DNA of 64,000 nucleotides from the NCBI RefSeq assembly GCF_019393635.1, contig NC_057861.1, positions 60,372,532-60,436,531 of the forward strand, in the 5' to 3' direction. Position 1 is the first letter of the stretch; the number at the start of each line of letters is the position of its first letter. Shown piece after piece: positions 53,801 to 63,866 of the stretch. The notes under the pieces are model-generated. The model had not been told where the DNA came from. It saw nothing but the letters and a program-made list of their open reading frames with translations, and did no database searches. This stretch comes from Dromiciops gliroides. Its lineage: Eukaryota; Chordata; Mammalia; Microbiotheria; Microbiotheriidae. Position numbers and translations under genes: made by a program.

Positions 53801-56800
53801 TGAGGCTGGCACTCTCACTCTCTTTCCTCAGGACTGGGTGGAGAAGGGAGCTAGAAATGCGCTCTCCCTTTAATAGACGAATCTTAGGCCTTTCTCTTTC
53901 TTTTCACCAAATTCTTATTCTCCTTAATAAATGCTTAAAAGTCTAACTCTTGCTAAAGCTTATAATTTATTGGTGACCACTCATTAGATATTTTAGACAG
54001 ACTAGCTAGAATTTTAGTCCCTTACAATTACCAAATGAAGGGAGAACCCAGGAAAGCCCTGTGGGACACCTGTTAGCCAGCACAAGCTGAATGAAGATCC
54101 AGCAAAGGAAAGGTGTCTGACAGGAGAAACCAGGTTACAGTGAAAACCCAGAGCAAATAGAGTATCAGGAAAAGAGGGTGATGGATCGTGTCAAGGGTCA
54201 GGAAGAGATTATTAGCTTTGGAGAGAGCAGGTTGAATGAGGCTTGGAAGCTAACCTGTAGAGAGTTAAGAAGGACAGGAAAGCAGTAAAAAGCATTGCTT
54301 TTAGAGAGCTTTCTCCAAGAGGTTAGCCCCAAAAGGGAGGAGAAATATAAAATGATAGCTAGCCAAGATGAGCAAGTGAAGGAGTTTTTGTTGTTTTTGA
54401 GGATGGAAGAGACATGGGATGTGTAGGGAAACAGGGACATTGAAGGTAAGTGAGAGAAGGAAAAATGTGCTGGAGATGACAGGATTAGCTGGGATCCTTG
54501 TGCCTTGTACAGGGGGTTATCTCTGCAAAAAGGGCTACCTCTTAACGTGAGGAGAGTGATGGAAAAGAGAATGTCAGAAGGCGTATTGGTGGGGTGAGGA
54601 AGGGAGGAGAGGGATTGTTGAATGGCCTTAATTTTTTTTTCCACTAAAATGAGGCAAGATCCATGGAGGAAACCATGGAAGATTTGAGGAGGGATGAAAG
54701 GTTTGGAAGAGCTACTGTGGTGAGTGGGATAGGGTAATGAGTAGGGAGGTGGGAAGGGATTGCCTTAGAGTAGTGAGGGCCCAGTTGAGATATAAAAAAT
54801 AGAGGACACAACATCATTTTGTGATTTTTCTCTAGCTTTGTTTAGCATGTGTAGGAGGGAAAGTAGTAGAGGTAGAAATAAAAACTTTATTTTTTTCCCC
54901 CCATGAACCTCTCTGTGTTTTGGTCATGGATTTCTTCCATGCTTCTCTAATTTGTTTATAATATCACCCCTTATTCCTAAATCATGTGTCCATTTAGCGC
55001 TTGTTTTGGTCTGTGGTGTGGGATGTTGGTGTAGACCTCATTTCTGTGAGAGTGCTTTCTAGTTTTCAACTGAATAGTAAGTTCTCGCTCCAGTACTTGG
55101 GATCTTTGGGTTTATCAAACACTAAGTTACTGTACTCATTTTTTTTTATTTTTGCATACCTAATCTTTTCCTCCAATCTATCTATTTCTTACCCAGTACT
55201 GAATTGTTTGATGGTATGGCTTTGTAGTTATAGTTTGAGATCTAGTACTATTAGGCCTCCTTTTTTCCCTTCATATTTATAGAGGGAATCTTTTGTTCCT
55301 CTGGATGAATTGTTACTGTTTTTAATAGCTCTATAAAGTAATCCTTTGGTAGTTTGGTATGGCTCTGAATAAGTAAATTAATTTAGGTAGTATTGTCATT
55401 TTTATTCTATTGGTTTGGTTTATCCAGGAGCAATGAATATTTCTCCAGTTACTTAGATCTCTATTTGTGTAATAAATGTTTTGTAATTTTTTTTTTTTGT
55501 GAGGCCACCTAGCTAGGTGGCGCAGTGGATAGAGCACCAGCCCTGGAGTCAGGAGTACCTCGGTTCAAATCCGGCCTCAGACACTTAACACTTACTAGCT
55601 GTGTGACCCTGGGCAAGTCACTTAACCCCAATTGCCTCACAAAAAAAAAAAAAACAAAACAGTTCCTATATGTGTCTTGGTAGGTAGACTCCCAAGTATT
55701 TAACCTATCTGTTGTTATTTTAGATGTAATTTCTCTATCTTCCTGCTGGATTTTGTTGGTAATGTACACTTTTGTTGATAATCTCCATTTGTGCCCAATA
55801 ACCTACTGCCAAGTGTGGAGAGAATACCTCTTATTTTGGGTCACCAAAATTTTATTTAGGGTTCACTAACATTCACTTCTTTTCTCCATCACTGAACTTT
55901 GGGTTTTTAGAGTCTGTTTTTGGAAATACACTCAAGCCAGAACTGACTTCTACATGTGGAGGTACTATTCTTCCTTTCATACTTGACATGTTCTTGCACT
56001 TGGAAAAAAATTATTCCCTCCAAAACATACAGAATCCCTGATTACCCTTTTTGATATTGGATGTTCTTTCTCTTATACTCTCTTTATGCCTTGAACCCTG
56101 AAGGTGTAATAGGTATACTCCTTGCTCCTTACTGCCACTTGAACTTCCTTCCACCATCACTCAGCAATATTTCCTTATCTGTATCACCTTGACCAGATCT
56201 TTGCTGCAGGTATCATCTGGGCTCTGGGCTATCATCTCTTTTCTCATTTCTTTTTCCTTCAGTAACTGTATTAAACTTTTTAAAAATCCACACAAGGGAC
56301 AGCTAGGTGGCGCAGTGGATAGAGCATCGGCCCTGGATTCAGGAGGACCTGAGTTCAAATCCGGCCTCAGACACTTAACAATTACTAGCTGTGTGACCCT
56401 GGGCAAGTCACTTAACCCCAATTGCCTCATCCAAAAAAAAAATCCACACAAGTCCTGCGCCATCATATTCACTATGAGCCTTGATGTCCCCTTGAACAAA
56501 TGGTCTCTTGGTGCATCATATTACCCAGTTCTATGGTTTATAGCTTCATCCCCACAGGGACAATTGTCCCATAGATCTCATTGTTTACCATAAATGTCTA
56601 TAATCTTGAATTTTGAAATTCTCTCTGATAGTGAGCTCCTATCATTCATTTCTTCCTTCATCTCAAAATTCCTCAAACTATTTTTAGTCCTCCCTGAGAC
56701 CACCAGCCCATATCCCCTCCTTGTTCTTTTAGTTCTTCATCTCTGCTCTAGCTTCACTTTAAACTGCATAGGTTTTAACCCAGTATTTAGGGATAGGGAT

Positions 56801-59419
56801 TAGAGCTGTGATTTCATTGGTATAGAGAAGTGCTGTAATACAGATCAGCACCGTATCAAGAATTTATAGTCTTAAGAGAATTGCCTAAAGCAATGGTGTC
56901 AAACTCTAATAGAAATTGATGATTCCTTAAGGGTGTAGGAAAAACTACATAAACTACAAATTAACATCATCTATATTGTATTTAAAAAATAGTTAGGGGG
57001 CAGCTAGGTGGCACAGTGGATAAAGCATTGGCCCTGGATTCAGGAAGAACTGAGTTCAAAATCGGACTCAGACACTTGACATTTACTAGCTGTTAAGGGC
57101 TAAAATTCTAGCTAGTCTGTCTAAAATATCTAATGAGTGGTCGCCAATAAATTATAAGCTTTAGCAAGAGTTAGACTTTTAAGCATTTATTAAGGAGAAT
57201 AAGAATTTGGTAAAGAGAGAGAAAGGCCTAGATTCCTATCTATTTAAAGGGAGAGCACATTTCTAGCTCCGCTCTCCACCCGAGTCCAGAGGAAAGAGCC
57301 CCAGAGTCAGCGCCAGTCTCTTCCTTCCTCCTCCCACTAGTCCGCATCACTTCCTCCCGCCAAAGAAAAGACTCCTGGTCTTGCCCTCAAAGACCTTCGC
57401 TTCATGGGCAGAACTCTTCTACAGTAAGTATCCAGCAGGTGGCGTCATTCCAACATAGCTGTGTGACCCTGGGCAAGTCACTTAACCCCCACTGCCCAGC
57501 AAAAAATAAAAAAATAACAACAAAAAAAATTATTTGGTTTGCACTCCAAAGTTTGACCCCTCTGGCATACATCACTAAGAGGTAAATATTAATGCACTTG
57601 CCCAGGTTCATTAGCCTGAATGTATCCAGAGACACCTCTCAGGGACAAGGCCAGTTCTGTCTGTTCATGCAATTTCTTTAGTTAGCTAATTAAATTAGAC
57701 AAAAAGCCTCCACTTTGAATGCTTTACCAGACTTCACCTCTGGAGTAACCCCACCTCCTGCCATCTCCCATTCTTGCCTACTATTAAACTCACCTGGAGA
57801 CTGAGCCCACTATTCATTTATGTCATCTTATATCAGCTGAGCCCTCACTGCTGCCAAACTGTCCGCTTATTCCTTGATTGACTTTTTCTTTGGTTTGTTC
57901 TGCCTTATCAATCTCTTTATATCACTTACATTTCCCATTGTATTTTTTTCTTCTTCTCCCAGACAATAAAAAAAAATTTTAAAAGAGGAAAAACAGTTCA
58001 ACAAACCATATTAACATATGAAAAGGTCTGATGTTAAGGAGAGAAAATACCTTCTCTTATCCCTTTGACACCAATCTTGATCATTATAATTAACGTTTTG
58101 CAACTTCCATTATTTTTGTAGTTGTTTTTTCCATTTTCATAATTACACTCATTGTGTGTGTTATTTTCTTTGTTCTACTTACTTGATTTTGTATCAGTTC
58201 ATATACATTTTCTCATGCTTCTCTTCATTCATTCTAGTCAGTCTTTCTAACAGTATAGTAATGTAGCATTATGTTAAACTTGTTTAGCTGTTCCCAAAGT
58301 TGGTGGACATCTATTTTGTTTCCAGTTCTTTGCTACTACAAAAAGTTGGGGGCAGCTATATGGCTCAGTGCATAGAGCATTGACCCTGAAGTTGGGAGGA
58401 CCTGAGTTTAAATCTCACTTCAGACACTTGGTAGCTGTGTGACCCTGGGCAAGTCACTTAACCCCAATTGCCTTAAACATCCAGGGCCATATCCAGTCAT
58501 CCTGACATAGGTCTTACCACTAGAACCAGATGGCTCTGAAGGAGAGAGTGAGGTTGGTGAGTTTGCACAGCCCTGCTTCACTTAAATCCAATTTACTGCA
58601 GGTCATGACATCACCCTGATGCCATGGTCCTCTTTGAAAAACAAAGGACAAAACACAACAATTAGAAAAAAGTGCTGCTATAAATATGTTGGTGTATATG
58701 GAGCTTTTCTTTTTGTTATTGATTTTCTTGGGGTGCTTTTCCAGCAATGTAATCTCTGGATCAAAGCATGTGGACATTTGAACATTTGAGTCACTTTCTT
58801 TGCATAATTCCAAATTTTTTTTTTTTTTGGTGGGGCAGTGGGGGTTAAGTAACTTGCCCAGGGTCACATAGCTAGTAAGTGTCAAGTATCTGAGGTCGGA
58901 TTTGAACTCAGGTCCTCCTGAATCCAGGGCCAGTGCTTTATCTACTGCGCCACCTAGCTGCCCCCCCAAATTACTTTTTAGAATGGTTGTATTAATTTCA
59001 TAGTTCCACTATTAGGCCATCTTTCTACAACCCTACTGACTATTTCTTTTTTCATCTTTATCAGTTTGTTGGCCATGAGGTGAAATTGCACAGCTGATTT
59101 ACATTTTTCTTATTTCCTAATTGGCTTTCTCTCCCTCTCAGCCCAGTCGTTGTTCCAAATCTTCACTGCTCTCCTCTTCTAACTCCCTTTCCATAAAACC
59201 TTTCCTACTACCCTGTCCTAGAAAATTGAGGTTGCCCTCAAGCCTCTGTTCAACACTTCAGATCATCCCCCTTCTTTTCTTCTTTATTTCAGACTGCTGA
59301 GGAAGAGTTTTATACTCTCAATCTCATCTTCAAAAAGTTGATCCATTGATCCATTGATTATTTCTGTTTCTTTATCTTTAATATATCTCTTGGTTCCCTT
59401 TTTGTTGGTCTAGTCTTTC

Positions 59420-59454
<35 letters not shown>

Positions 59455-62400
59455 ATGCAATATCCTTCAATAGACCTTGTCATCTTTTCAAGCTGTTGTT
59501 TCATTTCTCTTTTCCCTTTCACAGAGAGATTCCTATTGAAGGTTATTTAGAACTTAGAGCTTCTACCACTTCATTTTCAGACTTCTGCTATTTGGTTTTC
59601 AGCCCCACAGCTCAAATGAAACTGCTCTCTCCAAGGTGAACAGCTGCTGAATCTCTAGCCTCAACCTCCTTGATTTCTCTATCATTTTTGTTGTTTTCTT
59701 CTCCCTTGGTTTTTGTAACATGCCCTCTCCTTGTTCTCTTCCTTCTTGTTTCACCATTCTTTGTCTCCTTTGCTGAATCATGATTCATCTCCCAACCGCT
59801 TAACATGAGTATAACCCAGAGCTTTGTCCTGGGTCTTCCTTTACTTCATCCTCTCCCTTGGAGATCTCTGTCATGTTTAATATATTTCCTGAAGTCTAGC
59901 TAGTCATACATTGTCAAGTTCCTGCACATGTCTAAAACATAATTTACTATTTTCTCCCTGAAAGCTCTCTTTCTGCTGAGGCCATCCATCCATCCATCCA
60001 TCCTCCGGTTACCCATATTTATGTCCTTGGAGTCCTTTATCCAAGTCTTATGCTCTCTATTGTCAAGTCTGCTTGTGCCACACTTCTTATGGCCTCATCT
60101 CTTGACTCTATGTAACTACCACTCTAATGTTTCCTGCCAGGAATTTCATGCTTTCAGAGAGACAGGAATGAAGTAGGAATAATGTGTAATCAGCCCAGAA
60201 AGAAAGATAGACTGGAGTCCAGTTGTAAAGGACTTTCAATAACAGATTTTAAAAATGGTTTAAAAAACAAAGTTTTATACATGAGTAGATATACTTAAGC
60301 TTCTTGAGCAGGGGGGTGACATAATCAGTCTGTGCTTTAGGAAAATTAATTTGTCATCTCTTGGGAGGAGGAATTATAAAAGGGAAAGAACGGATGAGAG
60401 ACTGATGAGAAAGCTGTTGCAGTACCCCAGATGACATGTGATGAGGATTTTACTGTAATTTGATTGTGTCAGAATATCTGTGTTAGAGGTTTAATTCTAG
60501 GTGCTTTGAGGAAAGACAGACCAGCTGGAGAATGTTTAGTGTTTGCCAGCCAGGATGGTAAAGGGGGTGGAGACCATGCCATATAAAAGAACTCAGCCTG
60601 GAGAAGACTTGGAGGGACAAGTTGGTTGTCTTCAAGGAAGGACTTTCATTGGTTGTTTGATCCTACTTGGCAGAAGTGGGTGTAATGGGCAAACGTTTCA
60701 GTGTTTCAACTGTAGGCCTAGCAACTGTAGCATCCTTCTCTGGAGAGGTAGTGAGTTTCCATCACTGTAGGTCTTTCATTGGAGATTGGAGGCTCACTGG
60801 TCAGATGTCTTTTAGAAGGATTCTTTTTCATTTATACATAGGACTATGGATTCAGTGGTCTTTGAGGTAGGTAGGGACTTGGACATTCTGTGATTCTGCT
60901 GGTTACTGTGGGAGGTAGACCACAGTGTTCCTTTAACCTCAGTGGTAATATAATCTCATAAGGGATCAGTCTGATAAAAGGGCCTGCTATGGAGAGGCAG
61001 GTACAGGCAGTTCCCAGTTTATCATTGCTGTTGTATAAATGATGGTTGGTTTAGAACTAGTAATGCACAGCTAATAATGTTTTGTTCCTTAGAAACAATG
61101 TTAAAAATGCTTGTTAGTCTGCAAGTTGAACTCATTGAATCCAGGGCTACTTTTGAGGTGGGTGACCCATATAGTTTTTTGTTTTTTGTTTTAGTGAGGC
61201 AATTGGGGTTAAGTGACTTGCCCAGGGTCACACAGCTAGTAAGTGTTAAGTGTCTGAGACCGGATTTGAACTCAGGTACTCCCGACTCTAAGGCCAGTGC
61301 TCTATCCACTGTGCCACCTAGCCGTCCCCCATATAATTTTGATAGCCCAGACATGGAGTTCTTTCTCCAAAGCCCTGGTAGCAGGTCTGGGAATAGCTGT
61401 GGGAAGAGGGTATTATCTTATGGAGTTGTAGCTATTCCTGTGGATGGATCATTCCTTCAGAATTAGTCTGAATGCCAAGACTGCCTGTATAGCAGTTCTA
61501 GATTCTTGTAACAGAGGGCCCTGTGTTGTAGGAAAGGAGAGAAAAGGATTTTTCTTTCCTTTTTCTGGAATCAGAAATTATTTCAACTGGGATTTTGAAA
61601 TCTCTCATTTTCCTTTTGACATGATTTCTAGATTTCTGAGAGTCCTATTTGTGATCTTTTGTTTCCTTTAAACTCCCTCCTTCTGTAGGCTACCCTTATA
61701 TGTCTGAGCCCTCCCATTAAGTGCTTCAGACTCATAAATCACAGTCTTATACTTTCAGTTGAGCAGCTCTTAGCTAATGGGTAGAAAAAAAGGTGCCCAT
61801 GATAACACTTTAATTTTTTCATTCATCAAACATTACCAAGCCCTATTGTGTGTTATAAAGTCTTTTTTTTTTTTCCTTTGCGGGGCAATGGGGGTTAAGT
61901 TACTTGCCCAGGGTCACACAGCTAGTAAGTGTCAAGTGTCTGAGGCCGGATTTGAACTCAGGTACTCCTGACTCCAGGGTCGGTGCTTTATCCACTGCGC
62001 CACCTAGCCGCCCCTTATAAAGTCTTTTTAGAGGCTTCATAATCCCAAATAATTTTTTTACCCTCCTTTGGACAAAAAGGTCCTTAACTTTATGTCTTTT
62101 TCCTTACAGGTTATGGGGCTTGGAGCACTGGAGCTCCTAACACTCAGGGTGAGTTTTTCTGCTTTGTTGAGACTATGTTTTTTGTGGTTGGTGTGTTTGT
62201 TTAATTTTTTTGACAGATACAGTTTTGGTCTGGAAACCATTTTAATTGCTTGGCCAGATGCTTAGCCAATAAATATAGCTTCTATCTGTTAGAAAGTTTT
62301 TTTTTTTTCTGAGAGGAATGACATTCATTCCTAGTGCTATGTGTTGCAGGTAGCTTGTTTTTAACTTTTCATATAATACTTCTTCTCTTGGAGAGAATGA

Positions 62401-63066
62401 AGAATACTTCATTTTCTTGAATAGTGTGCTATATATTAACTTTAATATTGTTTGGTGGCATTTTCACTTTTTCCTTGGTCCGATTTTAGTAGCTGAATTT
62501 GATAAGATGGTGTTTCAAAAAGTCTTTCATGTGCCTAGTGTCTTCAGTGCTTTGTAACATTCTTTCTCCTAAGTTAGGGAAGTGATTTCTTCAATCTTCT
62601 CCAAAAATAAAAAATAATACTTAATGTAAGCTACTCTTTTTTGGGGGTCGAAAAATGGCCGTTGTTTATTTGCTCTATTTGTGAGCCTTCGGTCTGTCCA
62701 ACTGCCTGGAGGAGTTGAGAAGTAACCTAAAATATTGGCTCAACCTTGCTAAGCTTTTTGGTATTCCTGCTGGTTTTATGAGAAGTTTAGTTAAAATTTC
62801 TACATGTCTTTTCTAGCTTCAGTAAATGACATGGTGACATTCTTTTTTGCCCTGAAGCGCTATTGCTAATTAGGAGCTTCTGACACCTGGACCTGGATGC
62901 TGTTACTACCATTTCTTTTGTGAAAATAAAATGGATATATGTAATTGTTCTGTAAAATGTATTTCTGATATCTGCCATTTTCTGATATCTAAAAACAAAG
63001 GTTTTGTGTATTTTTTCCCCCACTTCCTTTAAGGTGCATATGGGACCAGTGCAGCCAACTGGCAAG
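50844..63066 (+). CDS. AKAP8: AKAP8 (A-kinase anchoring protein 8, AKAP95), 5' part of gene
   Basis: AKAP8 is a nuclear scaffold that binds the RII subunit of PKA, condensin and RNA-processing factors. Only three small exons are in the window: 50844-50863, 62110-62148 and 63034-63066. Together, after the exon 1 phase problem, they read ...[25 protein letters not shown], matching human [23 protein letters not shown]. The zinc fingers and RII-binding helix must lie beyond 64 kb. Intron 1 is 11.2 kb and repeat-filled. Head-to-tail paralogue of AKAP8L. Confidence 0.88.
52683..52852. mobile_element. hAT-like MITE (family B, uninterrupted copy)
   Basis: Ends are inverted (GCGTCAAACTC ... GTTTGAGAC). 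The interior has GGATCCTGCAGGCTGCATGT, TTGACTTAGAAAAGCACA and AATATTTCCAAATTGATTTT. The same family is interrupted at 56888-57568. No coding capacity. Confidence 0.7.
53085..53565 (+). repeat. L2 LINE 3' end
   Basis: AAAGCCCTACAAAACTTAGC, CTCCATGTTTGGAATGCTTT, CCCACTAGATTTGGAAGCTC, then CTTAATAAATGCTGATTGATTG. An ordinary old L2 copy. Confidence 0.8.
53674..54026 (+). mobile_element. Solo LTR of an endogenous retrovirus (older copy)
   Basis: About 350 bp homologous along its whole length to the LTR at 57091-57455, in the opposite orientation. In this orientation a TATA-like element is followed by an AATAAA, the expected order for an LTR. No internal viral region is seen next to it, so it is a solo-LTR fossil, and it looks older than its partner. 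Family not assigned. Confidence 0.7.
54030..54880. other. Purine-rich interspersed sequence, no gene
   Basis: G/A-rich on the + strand, resembling a widespread old mammalian repeat (GTCAAGGGTCAGGAAGAG, GAGGATGGAAGAGACATGGG). A 148-codon antisense frame at 54198-54644 has no recognisable domain and is not called. Confidence 0.5.
54890..55785 (-). mobile_element. L1 LINE fragment (ORF2 end), interrupted by a SINE
   Basis: The reverse strand encodes pieces of L1 ORF2p such as WRNIHCSWINQTNRIKM and TILPKLIYLFRAIP, which match the conserved L1 motif around CSWI...KMxILPK. A CORE-SINE (55489-55660) sits inside it, and L1 sequence resumes at GTTCCTATATGTGTCTTGG. 5'-truncated and decayed. Confidence 0.82.
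55489..55660 (+). repeat. CORE-SINE with an extra inverted stub at its head
   Basis: The sense SINE (AGCTAGGTGGCGCAGTGG ... A-rich tail) is preceded by T-rich sequence, then GTGAGGC and CCACCTAGCT, which are the two ends of a reverse-oriented SINE with the middle missing. Confidence 0.85.
56297..56437 (+). repeat. CORE-SINE, full length
   Basis: Clear duplication AAAAATCCACACAAG at 56282-56296 and 56438-56452. Complete head, core and A tail, so a relatively young insertion. Confidence 0.95.
56996..57528 (+). repeat. CORE-SINE split by an LTR
   Basis: The head and core to TTTACTAGC (57090) and the remainder from TAGCTGTGTGACCC (57456) onward join perfectly once the LTR and its duplicated target are discounted. 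A-rich tail to about 57528. Confidence 0.9.
57091..57455 (-). mobile_element. Solo LTR of an endogenous retrovirus (younger copy)
   Basis: 365 bp with the TG...CA ends normal for LTRs (TGTTAAGGGC ... TTCCAACA) and a 4-bp target duplication TAGC at 57087-57090 and 57456-57459. TATA-like and AATAAA elements in the right order lie on the - strand. It looks whole as an LTR. No internal region remains. A 4-bp duplication fits class I elements, but the family is not assigned. Confidence 0.85.
58347..58660 (+). repeat. MAR-type SINE with long 3' part
   Basis: CORE-SINE head and core followed by CCATATCCAGTCATCCTGAC, TACTGCAGGTCATGACATCA and ATGCCATGGTCCTCTTTGAA, ending in an ACAAAACACAACA tail. Inserted in the L1 copy. 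Confidence 0.82.
58815..58966 (-). repeat. CORE-SINE
   Basis: Reverse copy, T tail then GGTGGGGCAGTGGGGG, head ending GCCACCTAGCTGCCCC. CCAAATT-like flanks suggest the target site. Confidence 0.9.
59110..60140 (+). repeat. L2 LINE body (ORF2-derived)
   Basis: Old L2 sequence recognised by CTCTTCTAACTCCCTTTCC, GCACATGTCTAAAACATAAT and CTTGGAGTCCTTTATCCAAG. Contains an (AC)14 run at 59422-59450 and (CATC)n at 59982-60003. Confidence 0.65.
59422..59450 (+). repeat. (AC)n microsatellite
   Basis: Fourteen perfect AC units. Confidence 0.95.
61175..61329 (-). repeat. CORE-SINE
   Basis: Reverse copy flanked by CCATATA on both sides. TTAGTGAGGCAATTGGGG tail end, head GTGCCACCTAGCCGTCCC. Confidence 0.92.
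61868..62014 (-). repeat. CORE-SINE just upstream of AKAP8 exon 2
   Basis: Reverse copy with duplication TTATAAAGTCTTTTT at 61853-61867 and 62015-62029, ending about 95 bases before AKAP8 exon 2. Little divergence from the consensus. Confidence 0.95.
62110..62148 (+). CDS. AKAP8: AKAP8 exon 2
   Basis: Acceptor ttccttacag, donor gtgagt at 62149, 39 nt, phase 1-1. Reads (G)[12 protein letters not shown] plus a split Gly codon, close to human [13 protein letters not shown]. Homologous to AKAP8L exon 3 (YGTWNSGTNR). Confidence 0.9.
63034..63066 (+). CDS. AKAP8: AKAP8 exon 3
   Basis: Acceptor cctttaag, donor gtatgt at 63067, 33 nt, phase 1-1. Reads (G)[10 protein letters not shown], as in human [10 protein letters not shown]. 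Confidence 0.88.
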
Positions 63067-63134
63067 GTATGTACTTATGCTTATGTCTCTGGGGGTTAAG
63101 GTTTTTTTTTTTTTGGTTGACTTTTGGTTTGGGG

Positions 63135-63275
63135 GGATTTTTGCGGGGCATTGGGGGTTGTGACTTGCCCAGGGTCACATAGCTAGTAAGTGTCAAGTGT
63201 CTGAGGCCGGATTTGAACTCAGGTACTCCTGAATTCAGGGCTGGTGTTTTATCCACTGTGCCACCTAGCTGCCCC
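63135..63275 (-). repeat. CORE-SINE
   Basis: Reverse copy 70 bases after AKAP8 exon 3, with a T/G-rich left end and GTGCCACCTAGCTGCCCC head. Confidence 0.9.
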
Positions 63276-63416
63276 GAGTTTTTAAACTTTAGTTTGATCT
63301 TGCTAGTTGCTGCTAGCTGGGTTTGGGGTCTGGGTCACAGGAAAGAATCATGTGCTAATGTAGTTCATAGGATCATAGATTGAGAAATGAAGTGACCTTG
63401 GGGATCATATATATCA

Positions 63417-63597
63417 GAGCTTCTTAAACTTTTCCCACTTGCAACCCCTTTTCACCCGAGAAATTTTTATGTGACCCTGAGTATGTAGGTATATAAAATG
63501 GGTATGTATAACCTTTTACAGTTGCCAAATTCTTCACAACCCTCACATTCAGTTATGGGACCCCATATGGGGTCACAACCCACAATTTAAGAAGCTA
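63417..63597. mobile_element. hAT-like MITE (family A, copy 2)
   Basis: Terminal inverted repeats: AGCTTCTTAAACTTTTCC at the left; the right end reversed is AGCTTCTTAAATTGTGGG. Contains a perfect 16-base palindrome at 63559-63574. No coding capacity. Confidence 0.8.
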
Positions 63598-63719
63598 AGA
63601 TATATACTACCTCTTTCCCTTTGTTGATCAGAAAACAGGTTCGTGTTATATTTTGCCTACTTTCTTAAAGAGCTAATATTTAAACTAAGGTACTCTGATT
63701 CTAAATTTAGTGTTCTTCT

Positions 63720-63866
63720 CTTTTTTTTTTTTTTTTTTGTGGGCAATGGGGGTTAGTGACTTGCCAGGGTCACACGCCAGCCAGTAAGTGTCAAGTGTCT
63801 GAGGCCAGATTTGAACTCAGGAACTCCTGAATCCAGGGCCAGTGCTTTATCCACTGCGCCACCTAA
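63720..63866 (-). repeat. CORE-SINE, head truncated
   Basis: Reverse copy whose right end stops at GCGCCACCTA. Flanks TAAATTTAGTGTTCTTC and TAAATCTAGTGTTTTTAC are probable diverged target duplications. Confidence 0.88.

Larger units (their letters stand above)
56888..57568. mobile_element. hAT-like MITE (family B) carrying a nested SINE and LTR
   Basis: Left end TGGTGTCAAACTC, right end (reversed) GAGGGGTCAAACT. The interior matches the copy at 52683-52852 (ATTAACATCAT). It is split by the CORE-SINE whose outer limits are 56996 and about 57528. Confidence 0.7.
57900..59095 (-). mobile_element. L1 3' region, broken by two SINEs
   Basis: Reverse L1 3' sequence recognised by GTTGGTGGACATCTATTTTG, CCAGTTCTTTGCTACTACAA, AGTGCTGCTATAAATATGTT and AGAATGGTTGTATTAATTTC. 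Interrupted at 58347-58660 and 58815-58966. Confidence 0.7.

Noticed and set aside
54198-54644. 148-codon open frame on the - strand
   Set aside because: It lies in purine-rich, repeat-like sequence where one strand rarely forms stops. No recognisable domain.
53674-57455. Reading the two LTRs and the DNA between them as one provirus
   Set aside because: They point in opposite directions, differ in age, and the DNA between them is L1, SINE and unique sequence rather than viral genes.
55509-61466. Repeated peptide LSDLPRVTQLVSVKCLRP in several open frames
   Set aside because: These are translations of the reverse CORE-SINE, not members of a protein family or exonised segments with support here.
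36500-63866. tRNA-like heads (GGCAGCTAGGTGGCGCAGTGG)
   Set aside because: They resemble a tRNA promoter region because the SINE is tRNA-derived. The full cloverleaf and acceptor stem are absent, so no tRNA genes are called.
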